Assembly: GCF_019720895.1 (NCBI RefSeq) | Contig: NZ_JAHKSH010000001.1 | Location: 124,001 to 188,000, forward strand | Source of the DNA: Microbacterium salitolerans | GTDB taxonomy: Bacteria; Actinomycetota; Actinomycetes; Actinomycetales; Microbacteriaceae | Direction: 5' to 3' | DNA: 64,000 nucleotides | Part shown: piece after piece, positions 42,227 to 55,621 of the stretch | How positions within the stretch are numbered: the first letter of the stretch is position 1 | Layout of the letters: every line of letters begins with the position of its first letter | Position numbers and translations under genes: made by a program | Notes under the pieces: model-generated | Database searches by the model: none | The model's input: only the letters and a program-made list of their open reading frames with translations | Told to the model about the DNA's origin: nothing

Positions 42227-43740
42227 TGGCCGACGAGAGCGCGTACGACCTCGTCGAGCTGCATGAGAAGGCGACGCAGACGCGCATCGTCGTCATCGGC
42301 GCGGGCATCGGCGGCCTCGTCTCGGCGCTCGAGTTCGCGAAGCTCGGCATGCAGGTCACGGTCGTCGAGGCCGGCCCCCGGGCCGGCGGCGCGATCCGCT
42401 CGGGTGAGGTCGCGGGGCTCCCGCTCGACCTCGGCGCCGAGAGCTTCGCGACGCGCGGCGGCCACGTGCGCCGTCTCCTCGACGAGCTCGGTCTCTCGGA
42501 TCGCGTCGTGGATCCGGAGACCGGCGCGGGCGGCGCCTGGGTCGCCGGAGTTCCCCGCATCGGCGCCGCGCCCCTCCCGAAGGGCGGCGTCCTCGGCATC
42601 CCCGCCAACCCGTTCGCCGACGATGTGCGCCGCGTGCTCGGCTGGGGCGGCGCCTGGCGCGCCTACGTCGATCGCCTCCGGCCGGTCCTCACGATCGGGC
42701 ACGCCGATTCGCTCGGCGCGCTCGTCGCGTCGCGCGTCGGCCGGAAGGTGCTCGACCGCCTCGTCGCGCCGGTCACGACCGGCGTGTACTCGGCATCGCC
42801 CGAGCTCATCGACCCCGACGTCGCCGCGCCGGGTCTGAACGCCGCGATCACGCGCGCGGGCTCGCTGACGGGCGGCGTCGCGATGCTCGCCGAGGAGCGC
42901 CGCAGCGCGCCGGGTGGAGCGGTCCAGGGGATGCGCGGCGGGATGGGGGCGCTCGTCGACGCCCTCGTCGAGCGTCTCGAGCGCGACGGCGTCGAGGTGC
43001 GCACGGGCGCCGCGGCAGAGTCGCTCGAGCGTCGCCCCGGCGATGAGTGGCGGGTGCACCTCGCTGCGGACGACGAAGACGGCGCGGAGCCCCTCGACGC
43101 GCACGGCGTCGTCGTCGCGACGGAGGAGGGTGCCGCGCGCCGGCTTCTCGCCGCGCACGCACCGGGCCTCGATGAAGACGCTCCCGTCCCCGGGCCCATC
43201 GTCGACATCGTCACCCTCGTGCTCGACGCCCCGGAGCTCGACGCGAAGCCCCGCGGCACCGGCGTCCTCACCGTCCCCGGATCCCACCGCGCGAAGGCGC
43301 TCACGCACGCGACCGCGAAGTGGGCGTGGATCGTCGATGCGGCGGATCCCGGCGTGCACGTCGTGCGCGTGTCGTTCGGGAGCGCGTCCGAGGAGCCCGC
43401 CACATCGGGGCTGCGCGACGAGGAGGTCGCGGAGCTCGCGCTCGCCGAGGCCTCGCAGCTGCTCGGCGTGACGTTGACCAGGGATCAGCTGCGCGACCAG
43501 CGGCTCGAGCGCTACGCGCAGTCGCAGCCGGCGTCGACGATCGGGCAGAAGCAGCACACCGCCCGGGCGCGCGCGGCGATCCGCACCGTGCCGTGCGTCG
43601 GCGCCGTCGGCGCGTGGCTCGCCGGCACCGGGCTGGCCCAGGTCGTGCCCGACGCGATCGCCGAGACGGATCGCGTGCGCCGCGCGGTTCTCTTCGAATC
43701 GGACGCCGCATCCGACGCATCAGGGGAGAAAGATTCCTGA
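42226..43740 (+). CDS. cgoX: Coproporphyrinogen III oxidase (HemY/CgoX type)
   Basis: This 504-residue FAD enzyme begins with an extension (ADESAYDLVELHEKATQ) before the dinucleotide motif VVIGAGIGGLVSALEFAK, then GGAIRSGEVAGLPLDLGAESF, and ends with the FAD-contacting VGAVGAWLAGTGLAQVV. In Gram-positive bacteria this enzyme makes coproporphyrin III from coproporphyrinogen III. The presence of ChdC downstream supports that role over protoporphyrinogen oxidation. Coproporphyrin ferrochelatase (cpfC) is not in the window. Confidence 0.93.
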   Translation: MADESAYDLVELHEKATQTRIVVIGAGIGGLVSALEFAKLGMQVTVVEAGPRAGGAIRSGEVAGLPLDLGAESFATRGGHVRRLLDELGLSDRVVDPETGAGGAWVAGVPRIGAAPLPKGGVLGIPANPFADDVRRVLGWGGAWRAYVDRLRPVLTIGHADSLGALVASRVGRKVLDRLVAPVTTGVYSASPELIDPDVAAPGLNAAITRAGSLTGGVAMLAEERRSAPGGAVQGMRGGMGALVDALVERLERDGVEVRTGAAAESLERRPGDEWRVHLAADDEDGAEPLDAHGVVVATEEGAARRLLAAHAPGLDEDAPVPGPIVDIVTLVLDAPELDAKPRGTGVLTVPGSHRAKALTHATAKWAWIVDAADPGVHVVRVSFGSASEEPATSGLRDEEVAELALAEASQLLGVTLTRDQLRDQRLERYAQSQPASTIGQKQHTARARAAIRTVPCVGAVGAWLAGTGLAQVVPDAIAETDRVRRAVLFESDAASDASGEKDS

Positions 43741-43803
43741 ATCGGCATGCATCCCCTAACCTGGGGAACGCTGCAGCTCATCGACATCACGGAGGGGTTC
43801 CCC

Positions 43804-44121
43804 ATGCGAGGAAAGATCGGGCTGGTCGTCGGCCTGGGCGTCGGATACGTGCTCGGCACGCGCGCCGGCCGAGCACGCTACGAGCAGATCAAGAAGCAGG
43901 CGGAGAAGGTCTGGGAGCTCGAACCCGTCCAGAAGCAGGTCGGCAAGGCGAAGGACTTCGCCCAGACCAGCGCGCTGGCGGTGCCGCGCGTCGCCTGGGA
44001 CGGTGTCGTGAAGGTCATCGCGACCGTCGCCGAGAAGCAGGGCACGCCGGGTCAGAAGCTCGACTCCGCGATCGACGAGGTGGAAGACGCCGTCGACGAC
44101 GTGAAGAAGGCCGCTGACTGA
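43804..44121 (+). CDS. YtxH-like small membrane-associated protein
   Basis: This 105-residue protein has one N-terminal hydrophobic segment (KIGLVVGLGVGYVLGTRAGR) followed by a charged amphipathic region, like YtxH-domain proteins. ATG 43804 follows GGAGGGG. It overlaps the next gene as TGATG. It probably forms a unit with the next two genes; function unknown. Confidence 0.75.
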   Translation: MRGKIGLVVGLGVGYVLGTRAGRARYEQIKKQAEKVWELEPVQKQVGKAKDFAQTSALAVPRVAWDGVVKVIATVAEKQGTPGQKLDSAIDEVEDAVDDVKKAAD

Positions 44122-44543
44122 TGGCCCGCGACAGCAAGACGTCGCCGCTGCGCGATCGGGCCGACGATGGTCTCCTCACTCTGATCGGCGACGTCCCCGA
44201 CCTCGTCAAGAACCTCATCAGGGCCGAGCTCGACGCCGTCAAGAAGTACGCCGTCCAGGTCGCCAAGCACGCGGGCATCGGCACAGTCGCGGTCATCGTC
44301 GCGCTGTTCTTCCTCTTCTGGATGATCCCCGCACTTCTCGCGTTCTTCGTGATCCTGCTCGACCTGTGGATGCCGCTCTGGGCGGCCTCCCTGATCGTCG
44401 TCGGCATCGGGCTCGTGCTCGCCGTGATCTGTCTCGGGTACGCGTGGCTGCTCCGCTTCCGCAAGATCTCGAAGCTGGAGAGCCCCGGGGCCGCGGCCAA
44501 GGCCGACGCCGCCATCGTGAAGGAGTTCGCGGATGAGTTCTGA
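44121..44543 (+). CDS. Actinobacterial holin-X/phage-holin-family-like membrane protein
   Basis: This 140-residue protein has a charged N-terminal amphipathic region and two hydrophobic hairpin segments (about residues 50-75 and 83-108), matching the putative actinobacterial Holin-X superfamily. The name is historical and no phage genes are near. It is placed between YtxH-like and DUF3618 genes, a recurrent trio of envelope proteins. Confidence 0.75.
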   Translation: MARDSKTSPLRDRADDGLLTLIGDVPDLVKNLIRAELDAVKKYAVQVAKHAGIGTVAVIVALFFLFWMIPALLAFFVILLDLWMPLWAASLIVVGIGLVLAVICLGYAWLLRFRKISKLESPGAAAKADAAIVKEFADEF

Positions 44544-44799
44544 GCACGCGCCCACGGTCGTCCCCAGCGGCATCTCGGATCCTGTGGCCCTGGCGCGCGC
44601 CGAGCTGAAGGCCGCGCTCGCCGCGATCGAGATCAAGGCGAACTACCCCAAGCGCATCGGCGCGGCCGCCGACCGTGCGGTCGAGAAGGCGAAGCGGGTG
44701 GCCGAGAAGAAGCCCGCCGCCGCCCTCGTCGGCATCGTCGTCGGAGCCGCCGCAGCCGGCACCGCCGTGTGGGGCCTCGCTCGCCTCATCTCGCGCTGA
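44533..44799 (+). CDS. DUF3618-like small membrane protein
   Basis: This 88-residue protein has a basic amphipathic helix (residues 15-60) and one C-terminal membrane segment (AALVGIVVGAAAAGTAVWGL). The start overlaps the previous stop by 11 bases. The pattern resembles DUF3618 proteins that accompany Holin-X genes. A terminator-like hairpin follows at 44823-44853. Confidence 0.7.
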   Translation: MSSEHAPTVVPSGISDPVALARAELKAALAAIEIKANYPKRIGAAADRAVEKAKRVAEKKPAAALVGIVVGAAAAGTAVWGLARLISR

Positions 44800-44822
44800 C
44801 GCCCCTCGCGCCCCTCCCGACA

Positions 44823-44853
44823 GGCGCCCGCCCGGATCCTTCCGGCGGGCGCC
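44823..44853 (+). terminator. Terminator hairpin after the DUF3618 gene
   Basis: GGCGCCCGCC (44823-44832) pairs perfectly with 44844-44853 and is followed by TTCGTCGTG. It separates the hemE-cgoX unit from chdC. The remaining 170 bases to chdC hold a second structured stretch (44874-44942) with GATCTCG/CGAGATC arms and two GAGAATCG direct repeats. Confidence 0.75.
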
Positions 44854-45026
44854 TTCGTCGTGTGTGCGGCTCCCTCGGAGAATCGCCGAGATCTCGCACG
44901 CGGAGCCGGGTCGGATCCGAGATCCGTGAGAATCGTCGGCGCCCGGCCGGGCGGCGAGGTCGGAGCGCTCGTCCCGTCACCTGTCGACGATTACGCGTGT
45001 GCGGAATCCAGGAGCATGATGGAGGA

Positions 45027-45704
45027 ATGCCCGATATCGAGACCCCCTCCGGCGACGACTTCAGCCTCTGGACCGTGTGGCGCCGCGATCCGCAGCGCCC
45101 CGTCAGGAGCGACGACGCGGGCGAGGTCGCCCAGCTGGTCGAGACCCTCGCCGGCGAGGGCATCACCGTGCGCGGCTTCTACGATGTCAGCGGCATGCGC
45201 GCCGACGCCGACCTCATGATCTGGATGCACGGCGCGGTGCCCGAGAACCTGCAGAAGGCGACCCGCCGCCTGCGTCGCACGGCGCTGCTCGAGAACCTGC
45301 TGCCGACGTGGAGCGCCATGGCCGTGCACCGCGACGCCGAGTTCAACAAGCGTCACATCCCCGGCTACCTGCGCGGCGAGGACGCCCGCGGCTGGCTCGT
45401 TCTCTACCCCTTCGTGCGCAGCTACGAGTGGTACCTCCTCCCCGATGAAGAGCGTCGCGCGATGCTCGCCGACCACGGTCGGAAGGGCGCGGCGTTCACG
45501 AGCGTCGTCGCGAACACGATGGCGACGTTCGGGCTCAACGACTACGAGTGGATGCTCCCGATGGAGTCCGACGAGCTCACCGATCTCGTCGACATGATGC
45601 GCGAGCTGCGCTACACCGAGGCGCGCCGTCACGTGCGCGAGGAGGTGCCGTTCTACACGGGCAGGCGCGTCACCGTGCAAGAGATTCCCGAGGTTCTGCA
45701 GTAA
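45027..45704 (+). CDS. chdC: Coproheme decarboxylase (HemQ)
   Basis: This 225-residue chlorite-dismutase-family protein has FSLWTVWRRDP, FYDVSGMRADADLMIWMHG, and the catalytic tyrosine region YLRGEDARGWLVLYPFVRSY followed by WYLLPDEERRAMLADHGRKG. The proximal histidine and arginine are in the expected places. It converts coproheme to haem b, the last step of the actinobacterial pathway. Start ATG 45027 has GGAG about 12 bases upstream. Confidence 0.94.
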   Translation: MPDIETPSGDDFSLWTVWRRDPQRPVRSDDAGEVAQLVETLAGEGITVRGFYDVSGMRADADLMIWMHGAVPENLQKATRRLRRTALLENLLPTWSAMAVHRDAEFNKRHIPGYLRGEDARGWLVLYPFVRSYEWYLLPDEERRAMLADHGRKGAAFTSVVANTMATFGLNDYEWMLPMESDELTDLVDMMRELRYTEARRHVREEVPFYTGRRVTVQEIPEVLQ

Positions 45705-45712
45705 GGCGCGGT

Positions 45713-46750
45713 ATGAGCAGCAGCACCCCCATCCGCCTCGGCACGCGCCGATCCCGCCTCGCGATGGCGCAGTCGGGCATGATCGCCCGCGACCTCGAGC
45801 GCGTCTCGGGTCGCCCCGTCGAGCTGGTGCAGATCACCTCCGAGGGCGACGTCAATCGGGCATCGCTCGCGTCGCTCGGCGGCACGGGCGTCTTCGCCAC
45901 GCGGCTCCGTGAGGCGCTCGCGGCGGGAGAGTGCGACGTGCTCGTCCACTCGCTGAAGGATCTCCCCGTCGCGAAGGCGCCCGGACTCGTGATCCAGGCG
46001 ATCCCCGAGCGCGCCGATGCGCGCGACGTCGTGATCACGCGCGACGGGACGCCGCTCCACGCGCTCCGTCCGGGTGCCCTCGTCGGAACGGGATCCCCTC
46101 GCCGCATCGCGCAGGTGCAGCGGGCGAACCCGCGCGTCGAGACGCGCGACCTGCGCGGCAACATCGACTCGCGCATGGGGCGGGTGCGCGACGGCGAACT
46201 CGACGCCGTGATCCTCGCGGGCGCCGGGCTGGTGCGCGTCGACTCGGGAGCCGAGTCCGCGTCGACGCTCGGCGATCTCGTCGCCGAGCCGCGCGGCCTC
46301 GCCCGGTGGCCCACGGCGGCCGGACAGGCGGCGCTGGCCGTCGAGGCGCGCGAGGACGCGGATCCGCAGCTGCTCGCGTGGCTGGGAGAGCTGGACGACC
46401 CGCGGACGCGCTTCGCCGTCACGCTCGAGCGCGAGGTCCTCGGCGGAATCGAGGCCGGGTGCCATGCCCCCGTCGGAGTCCACGCGGATATCGCCGGCGA
46501 GCACGTGCGCGTGTGCGCCGCGGTGTACGACGCCGACGCGGCGGGCGATGTCACGGCTGATCACAGTGAACACGTGGCGGGCCTCGACGAGCTCGTCGAG
46601 GAGTATATTCATGCGCGTGGCAGCGGTGCGGCTGTCGACCGTGCGCACCTGGCGGTGCGCGCACGTGAGATCGGAAGCGACCTCGCGCGTCGGCTGCTGG
46701 ACAACGGGGCAGCTGACATCGTGACGAGAGAGGCATCCCCCACCTCATGA
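45713..46750 (+). CDS. hemC: Hydroxymethylbilane synthase
   Basis: This 345-residue enzyme polymerises four porphobilinogens. It has [55 protein letters not shown] and the dipyrromethane-binding cysteine in [15 protein letters not shown]. The C-terminus is about 30 residues longer than in typical HemC. It overlaps hemD by ATGA. Confidence 0.96.
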   Translation: MSSSTPIRLGTRRSRLAMAQSGMIARDLERVSGRPVELVQITSEGDVNRASLASLGGTGVFATRLREALAAGECDVLVHSLKDLPVAKAPGLVIQAIPERADARDVVITRDGTPLHALRPGALVGTGSPRRIAQVQRANPRVETRDLRGNIDSRMGRVRDGELDAVILAGAGLVRVDSGAESASTLGDLVAEPRGLARWPTAAGQAALAVEAREDADPQLLAWLGELDDPRTRFAVTLEREVLGGIEAGCHAPVGVHADIAGEHVRVCAAVYDADAAGDVTADHSEHVAGLDELVEEYIHARGSGAAVDRAHLAVRAREIGSDLARRLLDNGAADIVTREASPTS

Positions 46751-47598
46751 CAGGCGAAGACAGGCAGGAAAAACCCCTCGCAGGATGGCGCGTGCTCGTG
46801 CCGCGCGGTGGCCCGTGGGGCGACGGCGTGGCGGCGAAGCTCCGCGCGAAGGGGGCCGTCCCTGTGGTGTCGCCGCTCGTCAACTTCGCGCCGACGGAGG
46901 ACAGGGCGACCCTCGAGGACGCGCTGGCCGACCTCGCGAGCGGCGGCTTCTCGTGGCTGACGGTCACGAGCGCGACGACGGTCGACGTGCTCCACGCCTA
47001 TGGCGCGAAGATCCCCGAGGGAACGCAGATCGCCGCGGTCGGCGAGACGACGGCGGCGGCGCTCAAGGCGGTCGGATATCCCGTCAGCCTCGTGCCCGAC
47101 CGCGACAACTCCGCCCGCGGCCTCGCCGAGCAGATGATCGCGCGCGAGTCCGAGCCGACGCGCGTGCTCACGCTGCGCAGCGAGATCGCGAAGCCCGTCC
47201 TGAGCGACCGCCTCCGCGCGGCGGGTCACGACGTCCGCAGCGTCGTCGCGTACCGCACCGTGGGCGTTCCCGCGACGGAGCGCGCGGCCCGAGACGTGCG
47301 AAACGGGCGCATCAACGCGCTCCTCGTGACGAGCGGATCCGTCGCCGAGCAGGTGCGGGAGCAGTTCCCCCAGATCCCCGACCAGACCGTCATCGCCGCG
47401 ATCGGACCCGTCACGGCGCGCGACGCGAACGAGGCGGGGCTGCCGATCCAGGTCGTCGCCCCACAGCGCTCCGTCGACTCGCTCATCGATGCGCTCGCCG
47501 AGATCCCGGTGCCGCCGCCGTCGCCCGAGGCGCTCGCCGTGCCGGAGACGACCGAGATCTTCGAGGTGCCCGCCCCGGGGAAGGGCACGAACGAATGA
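46747..47598 (+). CDS. hemD: Uroporphyrinogen-III synthase
   Basis: This 283-residue two-domain protein has [20 protein letters not shown] at the N-terminus, [13 protein letters not shown], and SVVAYRTVG followed by [12 protein letters not shown]. HemD is poorly conserved in sequence, but position between hemC and hemB and the fold pattern are convincing. It is joined to both by 4-base overlaps. Confidence 0.92.
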   Translation: MTGEDRQEKPLAGWRVLVPRGGPWGDGVAAKLRAKGAVPVVSPLVNFAPTEDRATLEDALADLASGGFSWLTVTSATTVDVLHAYGAKIPEGTQIAAVGETTAAALKAVGYPVSLVPDRDNSARGLAEQMIARESEPTRVLTLRSEIAKPVLSDRLRAAGHDVRSVVAYRTVGVPATERAARDVRNGRINALLVTSGSVAEQVREQFPQIPDQTVIAAIGPVTARDANEAGLPIQVVAPQRSVDSLIDALAEIPVPPPSPEALAVPETTEIFEVPAPGKGTNE

Positions 47599-48581
47599 CG
47601 TTCCCCACGCATCGCCCGCGCCGTCTGCGCCAGTCCGGCGCGGTGCGCCGGCTCATGGCCGAGACGCACCTCGTGCCGTCGCAGCTCGTGCTGCCGATGT
47701 TCGTGCGAGAGGGGCTCACCGAGCCGCAGCCCATCTCGTCGATGCCCGGCCAGCAGCAGCACACGATCGACACCCTGCGCCGTGCCGCGGCCGAGGCGGC
47801 CGAGGTGGGCGTCGGCGGCGTCATGCTGTTCGGCGTGCCCGCCGTGCGCGACGCGATCGGATCCGGCGCAGACGATCCCGCGGGCATCCTCAACATCGCG
47901 ACGGCCGCCGTCGCCGAAGAGGTCGGCGACCAGCTCGTCGTCCAGACCGACCTGTGTCTCGATGAGTTCACAGATCACGGGCACTGCGGCGTGCTGACGG
48001 ACGAGGGCGTCGTCGACAACGACGCCACCCTCGAGCGCTACGCGTCGATGGGCGTCGCCCAGGCGCGGGCCGGGTCGCAGCTGCTCGGCCTCAGCGGCAT
48101 GATGGACGGCCAGGTCGATGCCGTGCGTCGCGCGCTCGACGCCGAGGGGCACGTCGACACGCTCATCATGGCCTACTCGGCGAAGTACGCCGGCGCGTTC
48201 TACGGCCCCTTCCGCGAGGCCGTCGATTCGCAGCTGACCGGCGACCGCCGCACGTACCAGATGGATCCGCCCAACGCCCGCGAGGGCGTGCGCGAGGCGC
48301 TGCTCGACGTCGAGGAGGGCGCCGACGCGGTCATGGTCAAGCCGGCGCTGCCGTACCTCGACGTGCTTGCCGACGTGCGCCAGTCGGTCGACGTGCCCGT
48401 CTGGGCCTACCAGGTGTCCGGCGAGTACTCGATGGTCGAGGCCGCCGCGCAGAACGGCTGGCTCGACCGCCGCGCGACGATCATGGACTCGCTCATGGCG
48501 ATCCGCCGAGCCGGCGCCGACACGATTCTGACGTACTGGGCCACCGAGGCCGCCGGCTGGATCCGCGACTCGCTCAGGTGA
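47595..48581 (+). CDS. hemB: Porphobilinogen synthase
   Basis: This 328-residue enzyme condenses two 5-aminolevulinates. It has [10 protein letters not shown], the cysteine-containing [18 protein letters not shown] metal region, the two catalytic lysines in [16 protein letters not shown] and [10 protein letters not shown], and YQVSGEYSM. It ends the hemCDB unit and overlaps the convergent molybdoenzyme gene by eight bases. Confidence 0.97.
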   Translation: MTFPTHRPRRLRQSGAVRRLMAETHLVPSQLVLPMFVREGLTEPQPISSMPGQQQHTIDTLRRAAAEAAEVGVGGVMLFGVPAVRDAIGSGADDPAGILNIATAAVAEEVGDQLVVQTDLCLDEFTDHGHCGVLTDEGVVDNDATLERYASMGVAQARAGSQLLGLSGMMDGQVDAVRRALDAEGHVDTLIMAYSAKYAGAFYGPFREAVDSQLTGDRRTYQMDPPNAREGVREALLDVEEGADAVMVKPALPYLDVLADVRQSVDVPVWAYQVSGEYSMVEAAAQNGWLDRRATIMDSLMAIRRAGADTILTYWATEAAGWIRDSLR

Positions 48582-50157
48582 CGGTGATGAGCAGCCGCTG
48601 CCACCCCGTCGATCCGTTCGGGTAGATCGGCGCGCGTTCCTCGATCTGTCGGTTGCCGTCAGCGTCGACGGCCCGGGCCGTGACGTAGTGCGTTCCGGGG
48701 GTCGCATCCCACTCGAGCTTCCACTGCACCCACGTGTCGTCGTTGAGCGGAGCGGAGAGCGTCGCCGGCTGCCACTCGCCGTCGTCGATGCTCACCTCGA
48801 CCTGCTCGATGCCGACCGTCTGCGCCCAGGCCATGCCGGCGATCGGGACGGTGCCGGCCGAGACCGGCGTGCCGATCCGCGGGGTATCGATGCGCGAGGA
48901 CATCTTGATGGGAGCCTTCGCGCTGTAGCCGCGGGGCGTCCAGTACGCCTCGTCGTCGGCGAAGGTCGTCACCGTGAGCTGCGTGAGCCACTTCGTCGCG
49001 GAGACGTACCCGTAGAGGCCGGGCACGACCATCCGCACGGGGAAGCCGTGCTCGGCAGGCAGCGGCTCGCCGTTCATCCCGACGGCGAGAATCGCGTCGA
49101 GGTCGTCGTCGGTGAGGGACTCCAGCGGGGTCGAGGCGGTGTAGCCGTCGACGCTGCGCGAGAGCACCATGTCGGCGCCCTGCTGGGGACCGGCCTGGGC
49201 GAGCAGGTCGCGCACGGGGATCCCGAGCCAGATCGCGTTTCCGACGAGGTCGCCGCCGACCTCGTTGGATACGCACGTGAGGGTGATGGCGTACTCATCG
49301 AGACCCATCGCGAGGAGGTCGTCGAGACTGAGCTCGACGCGCTGGTCGACCATGCCGTCGATCACGAGCCGCCACGACGCCGGGTCGATGGTCGGGACGA
49401 CGAGCGCCGTGTCGACGCGGTAGAAGTCGGGGTTCGGGGTGATCAGCGGCGAGAGCCCGTCGACGCCGAGCTCTGCGCCGTCCGGCACCGTGACGGTGGT
49501 GCGCGGGGCCGGGAGGTTCAGCTCGTCGCGGATCGCGGAGACCGAGGAGGTCGCCGCGCTGATCAGGCGTGCGCCGAGGCCGGCGAGCACGGCCGTCGTG
49601 CCGATGACCGCGGTCGTGCGGAAGAACACCCGGCGCGAGACCGCGGCCGTGGGCTTCGGGGCGGCTGGATTCTCCGGGATCTGCGGCACGGGCTCCGCGC
49701 TGGCCGCGACCCAGGCGCGCAGGCGCGCGATGAGGAGGATCAGCACGAGGCTTCCGACCAGCGTTCCGGCGGCGGACGGGATCCAGCTGAGTGCGCCGGC
49801 GCCCGCGCGCGTCACCGACGCGAGCAGGGAGAGGATGCCCGCGAACGCGAGCAGGACGACGCCGAGCGGGCGCCGCACGTACTGCAGGATGCCGGCAAGC
49901 GCCGCCGCGACGAGCACCGCGAGCCCCAGGCCGATCAGCAGGGCCGGCTTGTCGTTCTCGCCGAAGGTCGAGATCGCGAACTCCTTGAGCGGACGCGGGA
50001 CGACGTCGATCACGAAGCCGCCGACGGCGACGATCGGACCGCCGCCGGGCGAGGTGAGCGGGACGAGCACCTCGGCGACGGCGAGGAAGACCGCAGCCGC
50101 GACGACGCCGCTCACCGCGCTCCAGATCCACCGGTGGGGTCTGCTTGGTCTCGCCAT
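48574..50157 (-). CDS. Membrane-bound sulfite-oxidase-like molybdopterin oxidoreductase
   Basis: This 527-residue protein has about five N-terminal membrane segments, then an internal [20 protein letters not shown] (twin-arginine-like) stretch. The sulfite-oxidase molybdopterin domain follows, with the Mo-ligating cysteine in [13 protein letters not shown], and then a C-terminal Mo-co dimerisation domain ([19 protein letters not shown]). The catalytic part is predicted to lie outside the membrane. The physiological substrate is unknown. Confidence 0.87.
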   Translation of the reverse strand: MARPSRPHRWIWSAVSGVVAAAVFLAVAEVLVPLTSPGGGPIVAVGGFVIDVVPRPLKEFAISTFGENDKPALLIGLGLAVLVAAALAGILQYVRRPLGVVLLAFAGILSLLASVTRAGAGALSWIPSAAGTLVGSLVLILLIARLRAWVAASAEPVPQIPENPAAPKPTAAVSRRVFFRTTAVIGTTAVLAGLGARLISAATSSVSAIRDELNLPAPRTTVTVPDGAELGVDGLSPLITPNPDFYRVDTALVVPTIDPASWRLVIDGMVDQRVELSLDDLLAMGLDEYAITLTCVSNEVGGDLVGNAIWLGIPVRDLLAQAGPQQGADMVLSRSVDGYTASTPLESLTDDDLDAILAVGMNGEPLPAEHGFPVRMVVPGLYGYVSATKWLTQLTVTTFADDEAYWTPRGYSAKAPIKMSSRIDTPRIGTPVSAGTVPIAGMAWAQTVGIEQVEVSIDDGEWQPATLSAPLNDDTWVQWKLEWDATPGTHYVTARAVDADGNRQIEERAPIYPNGSTGWQRLLITVT

Positions 50158-50284
50158 CGTCGATCGCCGTCCTCGTTCGCGCTCTCGGAGGGAACCGCGC
50201 GAGCACGCGCTGATCCGTGTGATCAGTACTTCGGCGTGGGGCCCTGGACGGATTGGAGCGGCGACGGATCGAGCCTGCGAGACC

Positions 50285-54215
<3,931 letters not shown>

Positions 54216-54219
<4 letters not shown>

Positions 54220-55514
54220 GCCACGTGCTCCCGCATCCGGTCGATGTACCAGGTGATGAAGGCCTCGACCTGGTACTCGCTCCTCATGTAGGGGCCCTGC
54301 TCGTAGAAGGGGCTGGCGGCGCCCTTCTGGCAGAGCTCGACGAAGGCCTTGTCCTGCAGATTCGTCTGCTTCCACGTGTGCGTGAGCGACTCCAGGTCGT
54401 AGTCGACGCCCTCCCGCGCGTCGTCGGCGACGAGCCACGTCGTGCGCACGAGCGTCTGGTGCGCGCTGATCGGGAACGCGGCGAAGGTGATGATGTGGTC
54501 GCCGAGCAGGTGGAACCAGCTGTTCGGCTGCAGATGCATGGAGCAGCGTCCGAGACGGAAGTCCCGCAGGTCGCCGAGGAGCTTCTTCGACAGCCGGTGC
54601 CCGTCCGGCGAGAACGACTCGCCGTCGCCGTCGAGGGCTTCGCGCGAGATCCGGATCCCGGCGACGCGGGTGTCGAGCTCCTCGACGACCTCGAACGGGA
54701 GCCCATCGCGCCGGCACCGCTCCTCGAGCGCGGCCTGCGCGGTCTGATTCCGCCGCCACACGTCGTCGAGGTGCGGCGGGATGAGGCCGTCCGTTAGGCC
54801 CCAGGTCGGGAACAGCGAGCACGCCAGCTCGGGATGGCCGTCGCAGTGGTAGCACTCGCGGTTGTTCTCCATCACGAGCTTCCAGTTGCCCTCTTCGACG
54901 ATGTCCTGCTGGAAGGCGACCTTCGTCTTCGCCAGCTCGTGTGGGGCGATGTACGGGCGGAAGATGTGGGCCGTGTCGTCGAAGTCGGCGGGAGGCTCGT
55001 CGGCGAGGCAGACGAAGATCAGCCCGGCCTCGATGCGGCCGTGTGCTCGCTTGAGCGAGTAGCAGCTCCTGTCGAAGTCGAGCTCGCCGGGGGCGGACGC
55101 GTGCAGGAGCTCGCCCGTCGGCGCGTACGTCCACGAGTGGTACCCGCACACGAGGTTCCCCGTGCTGCCCGACGGCTCGGTGAGCACGCGCGCCCCGCGG
55201 TGCCGGCAGACGTTGTGCAGCACCGTGATGCCGTCGTCATCGTCGTGGAGCACGATGAGCGAGGACGGGCCGAGATCGATCGTGATGTAGTCGCCCGGTT
55301 CGGGGAGCTCGGCGATGCTGCCGGCGAAGATCCAGTGCTGTCCGAAGATCGCGCGCATGTCGAGGCCGAACAGGTCGTCGTCCGTGTAGAAGGGGGATTC
55401 CAGGGAGAAGCCGGCTCGTCGCTCGTCCAGAAGGGCGTGGATCTCGGCGAGCTTCTCGCGCGTGAGTCCCGCGGTGGAGGCATCCCGCGCGGGGGCCACG
55501 TTGATGGCGCTCAA
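54216..55514 (-). CDS. gbcA: Glycine betaine monooxygenase oxygenase subunit (Rieske, GbcA-like)
   Basis: This protein of about 432 residues has Rieske cluster ligands in CRHRGARV and CGYHSWTYAPTGEL, and the mononuclear-iron site around ENNRECYHCDGHPEL. With GbcB it demethylates glycine betaine to dimethylglycine; dmg next door supports this over other Rieske substrates such as carnitine or stachydrine. TTG 55514 is chosen because GGGAGG lies eight bases upstream; upstream in-frame GTG 55562 is less likely. Confidence 0.88.
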
Positions 55515-55602
55515 ATTGCACTCCCTCCCTGCGGACGCGTGCTCTGCGGGAAGAGTAACCACGGCACACCGTGAGGGAACAGCGTGAGTTTTCGCGCTTC
55601 AC

Positions 55603-55621
55603 CATGCAGAATCACTGCATG
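55603..55621. promoter_or_regulatory. Palindrome at the LysR start codon (candidate operator)
   Basis: CATGCAG-AATCA-CTGCATG is a perfect 7-5-7 inverted repeat whose right arm contains the ATG of the LysR gene. CAGAAT within it (55607-55612) could be the -10 of a leaderless transcript, so a bound regulator would block its own transcription. It also lies about 90 bases upstream of gbcA. Confidence 0.55.

Noticed and set aside
44121-44543. Prophage holin
   Set aside because: The family name is historical. No other phage gene is nearby, and the gene sits in a conserved type of envelope-gene trio.
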